From Acanthochromis polyacanthus (lineage: Eukaryota > Chordata > Actinopteri > Pomacentridae): a stretch of 64,000 bases of DNA. Position 1 is the stretch's first letter, and the number at the start of each line of letters is the position of its first letter. Made by a program: the position numbers and the translations under genes. The notes below the pieces were generated by a model that worked only from the letters and a program-made list of their open reading frames with translations, was not told the origin of the DNA and ran no database searches. Location: NCBI RefSeq assembly GCF_021347895.1, contig NC_067122.1:11707983-11771982 (forward strand), written 5' to 3'. Of this stretch, positions 61,701-64,000 are shown piece by piece.

Positions 61701-64000
61701 GCCAGCTGTGCCGGCAGACGCCGATGCCCTGCTTACTCTAATGGACGTCTGTACTTCAGCTGAGGCCAGACTTCCAGCTGAGAGCATCCCAGAGGAAGCA
61801 GCACCTGAGATGGCCATTCAGGATGCTGATATGAAGATGAAGGAGGCAGCTCTGACGCTGCTCTCCATGGATCCTGACAGCACAGTGTCCTCCAGCTTAG
61901 TCTGTCAAGACACAAGAGAAGAATTAGTGGCGAATCTGCCCAATACACCACCGATGGAAGCCACGACAGCTGAGGAGGAGATGCAGCTTCCTCCAGTGGA
62001 AGTGCAAACAGCTGCTGAAAGTGAGGCCATAGAGCCATCAGTAGCTGCATCTCAACAACCTGATGAGCTTTCTGATGAGAAACCAAACACTGCAGGTTTG
62101 TGAAAAGTAGATAAATGTTTATTCATGACTCTGTAAGTCTGTTAGAGTTTTTCTATATCTAAAAAAGCGTAACATTCATGTCTTCATAGATGAGTCTGAC
62201 GAATCAGAAAGAAAAATGGATACATCAAGGGTTGAAGCTTCTGAGATACTTACTCCACAGGTAAATACATTTCATGGTGAAGAAAATAGTACATATATTT
62301 TGAGTTTTATTAATTTTTGGGCGCTTCACCGACACCTATGCCTCTCGTGTATCAAATCAAGTGTTCAAAATAAATGGAGAATCAACTTTTTTTCTGGAGA
62401 TTGGCACTTTCTGACGTGTTTTAATTGTTCTGCCGTCATCACAGGAGGACGATGCTACGTCAGATAATTGTCAGACTTCTTCAAATGAGGAAGAAGCCAA
62501 AAGTGCAGAAATTCTTCTAGAAACAGAATCAGATGAGAAAATGGCTGACGAAGACGGTAGAAGCTTTTAAATCCTTTCACAAATCCTATGCAACTTTTGC
62601 TCTAATATTTTGTTTGTGCTTCAGCTCCACGCCTGTTTTTCTGCTGCACATTTTTCCAGCTGTCGGTGCTGTTGTGTCTGAAACGAAAGAGATCACGAAA
62701 AGCACAGAGGAGACGGATGTTGTTGCTGACACCACTCAGAAAGTTTCTGAAATCTCCGGAAATCAAGGTGAGCTGTGAAAATCATTTATGCTGAATTGAG
62801 TGCTGCAGTTTTCTTTTATTAACTTGGCATCTTGTCATTAAGACCAAACAGAGCCGGATGATGCAGTCACAGAGACAAGCGTCGAGGTGAGTTGTGTTCG
62901 TGGTGCACTTAAAGGAACTCTAACTGCTCTGTTTCTTGTGTTTTTGTGTATTTTTATGTATTTATCTCTGAAATTCATCTCATTTTGAATAATAGGCAGA
63001 GGAGACACCAGATGAGGAGAACCAAGCTAAGATGGACATAGATAACAGTAAGTCTTTGAACTCCACACACAGTAAAATTAGTCTGAATCGACTTGTAACT
63101 TTGCCTTTTCTCACCACTAGGTGAAGCTGAGAGTAAAACAGTGGAGGAAGACAATGGTGATCCCCAGACTGTAAGTGTTCAGCCTTTAGTCATATTTACT
63201 ACCAGTCATTTATTCTGGTCTGCTTCTCAGTGTTACATATTTAACATGATCATTTGGTGATCTGTGTATCAATTTTGTTTAGATGGAAACTGATGTTCCA
63301 GAAAAGACGGAGAAGGTGGAAGAAAGTCAACCCGAGTCTAAACTGATCAAACAAATCAGCGAGTCAGGTGGCTTTTTGTTTTGAGTCATTCACATTTATT
63401 GATTTTGCTCTTTCCTCTCTTAGAGTTTTAAGTCATGCGTGTGGAGGATCGTTTTTGTTGCTTCCTTGTGTAATCTTATCAAATTTCCTTAAGGCATGTG
63501 TCATAAAGAGCTTCCTGCACCTTCAAGAAGTTAAAACTAGAACAGAATACCGATTTTAAAGTCCTGTTTTTTTTTTACTGTTCTACTATATGCTCACATT
63601 GGTATTTTTGCAGTTATTCTCAGTTATTGTTTGAATTTCGCAGGTAACGTCTCCAGCACAGACAGCCAGGAAGATGAGAAGGGCTCAGACTTGTCAGAAA
63701 AGGTAAATCCCAACTTTTTTGTTTGAAACTGAAAGGGGAATTAATTATGCCAAAAAATAAATAAATTGTGTTGATGCAGTACGCTGTCCTCTGCGCCTAT
63801 TGTTTTATAGGAAGAAAAAATGGAGGGAAGAGGAAGACGCAAAAGAAAGCTGTCCAGCCAGAAAGTAGCAGCAGTGAAAGAATCTGGTACAGTAGCTGGG
63901 ATTATTTATGCAACCAATTTAAAGAGTCAAAGAAAGGAATTTGTTTGGATAACAGTGATCGTTTTTTTTTTATCCCTTTAAATGCGATTTGTAAACAAGA
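55797..64000 (+). CDS. bod1l1: BOD1-like 1, 5' part (continues beyond the window)
   Basis: Large nuclear protein of the Shg1/BOD1 family, known in mammals to protect stalled replication forks and to associate with SET1A. Nineteen exons can be chained: 55797-55913, 56718-56842, 56965-57155, 57414-57905, 58664-58813, 58960-59126, 59291-59384, 59888-60014, 60124-60184, 60286-62095, 62190-62260, 62445-62556, 62660-62767, 62843-62886, 62996-63047, 63121-63170, 63283-63367, 63644-63702, 63811-63886; about 1330 codons so far, phases consistent. The N-terminal Shg1 domain is clear (IVSHLKTQGLFDQFRRDC ... INHIFRPQVERVVREFL, residues ~15-110). Then acidic stretches, the conserved block RRKAYVHKPFLYSRYYSDSD, a coiled-coil-like KDKEERLLKRQQNRERMEEK, and a Lys/Glu/Ser-rich disordered region filling exon 10. 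The central exon (1810 bp) is much shorter than the very large one of mammals. Upstream ETS-like CTTCCGG at about 55675. Confidence 0.93.

Noticed and set aside
60289..62103. 604-codon open frame as a separate intronless gene
   Set aside because: It is exon 10 of bod1l1: it begins three bases after an acceptor site, ends at a donor, and phases join to exons on both sides.

Overview
This window is nuclear DNA of a ray-finned fish, most likely a percomorph teleost. Evidence: short-exon vertebrate genes with GT-AG introns, an actinodin gene (a fin-fold protein family known only from fishes), a microRNA cluster inside mcm7 that includes a mir-19d-type hairpin, and many teleost-type mobile elements (Tc1/mariner and TTAA-type MITEs, tRNA-derived SINEs, LINE 3' ends, a solo LTR).

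Layout, left to right. (1) 1-1895: last five exons of an unrecognised gene, + strand. (2) 4019-12813: complete mcm7 (15 coding exons, 727 codons), replicative helicase subunit, behind an E2F/CCAAT promoter; its intron 13 carries four microRNA hairpins (mir-17/20/106 type, mir-93, mir-19d, mir-25), the fish counterpart of the mammalian MIR106B-93-25 cluster. (3) 13.67-23.67 kb: a 10-kb satellite block built of a ~39-bp hairpin-bearing unit and a related ~150-bp unit with a perfect 14-bp palindrome, organised in higher-order repeats, and holding a SINE and a decayed Tc1 transposon that is itself interrupted by a solo LTR. (4) 24.47-27.25 kb: actinodin. (5) 27.66-33.48 kb, minus strand: complete cops6 (10 exons). 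(6) 33.81-36.60 kb: fbxl12, divergent from cops6 over a shared promoter of ~320 bp. (7) 38.87-45.49 kb: aurkb (9 exons), with a SINE and an inverted pair of MITEs in its introns. (8) 46.33 kb: tRNA-Leu(AAG). (9) 49.2-53.5 kb, minus strand: b2m, whose first intron contains a 1.83-kb foldback transposon inserted into an old LINE. (10) 55.8 kb to the right edge: bod1l1, at least 19 exons, running out of the window.

Functional theme: mcm7 (origin firing), its microRNA cluster (E2F/cell-cycle linked in mammals), aurkb (chromosomal passenger kinase), bod1l1 (fork protection, Shg1-domain) and fbxl12 (SCF substrate receptor) with cops6 (COP9 signalosome, which deneddylates SCF cullins) are all cell-cycle or ubiquitin genes. 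mcm7 and cops6 are tail-to-tail as in mammals, but here actinodin and the satellite lie between them. No wholly novel protein system is visible; the most unusual content is the satellite architecture, the foldback element and the microRNA cluster.
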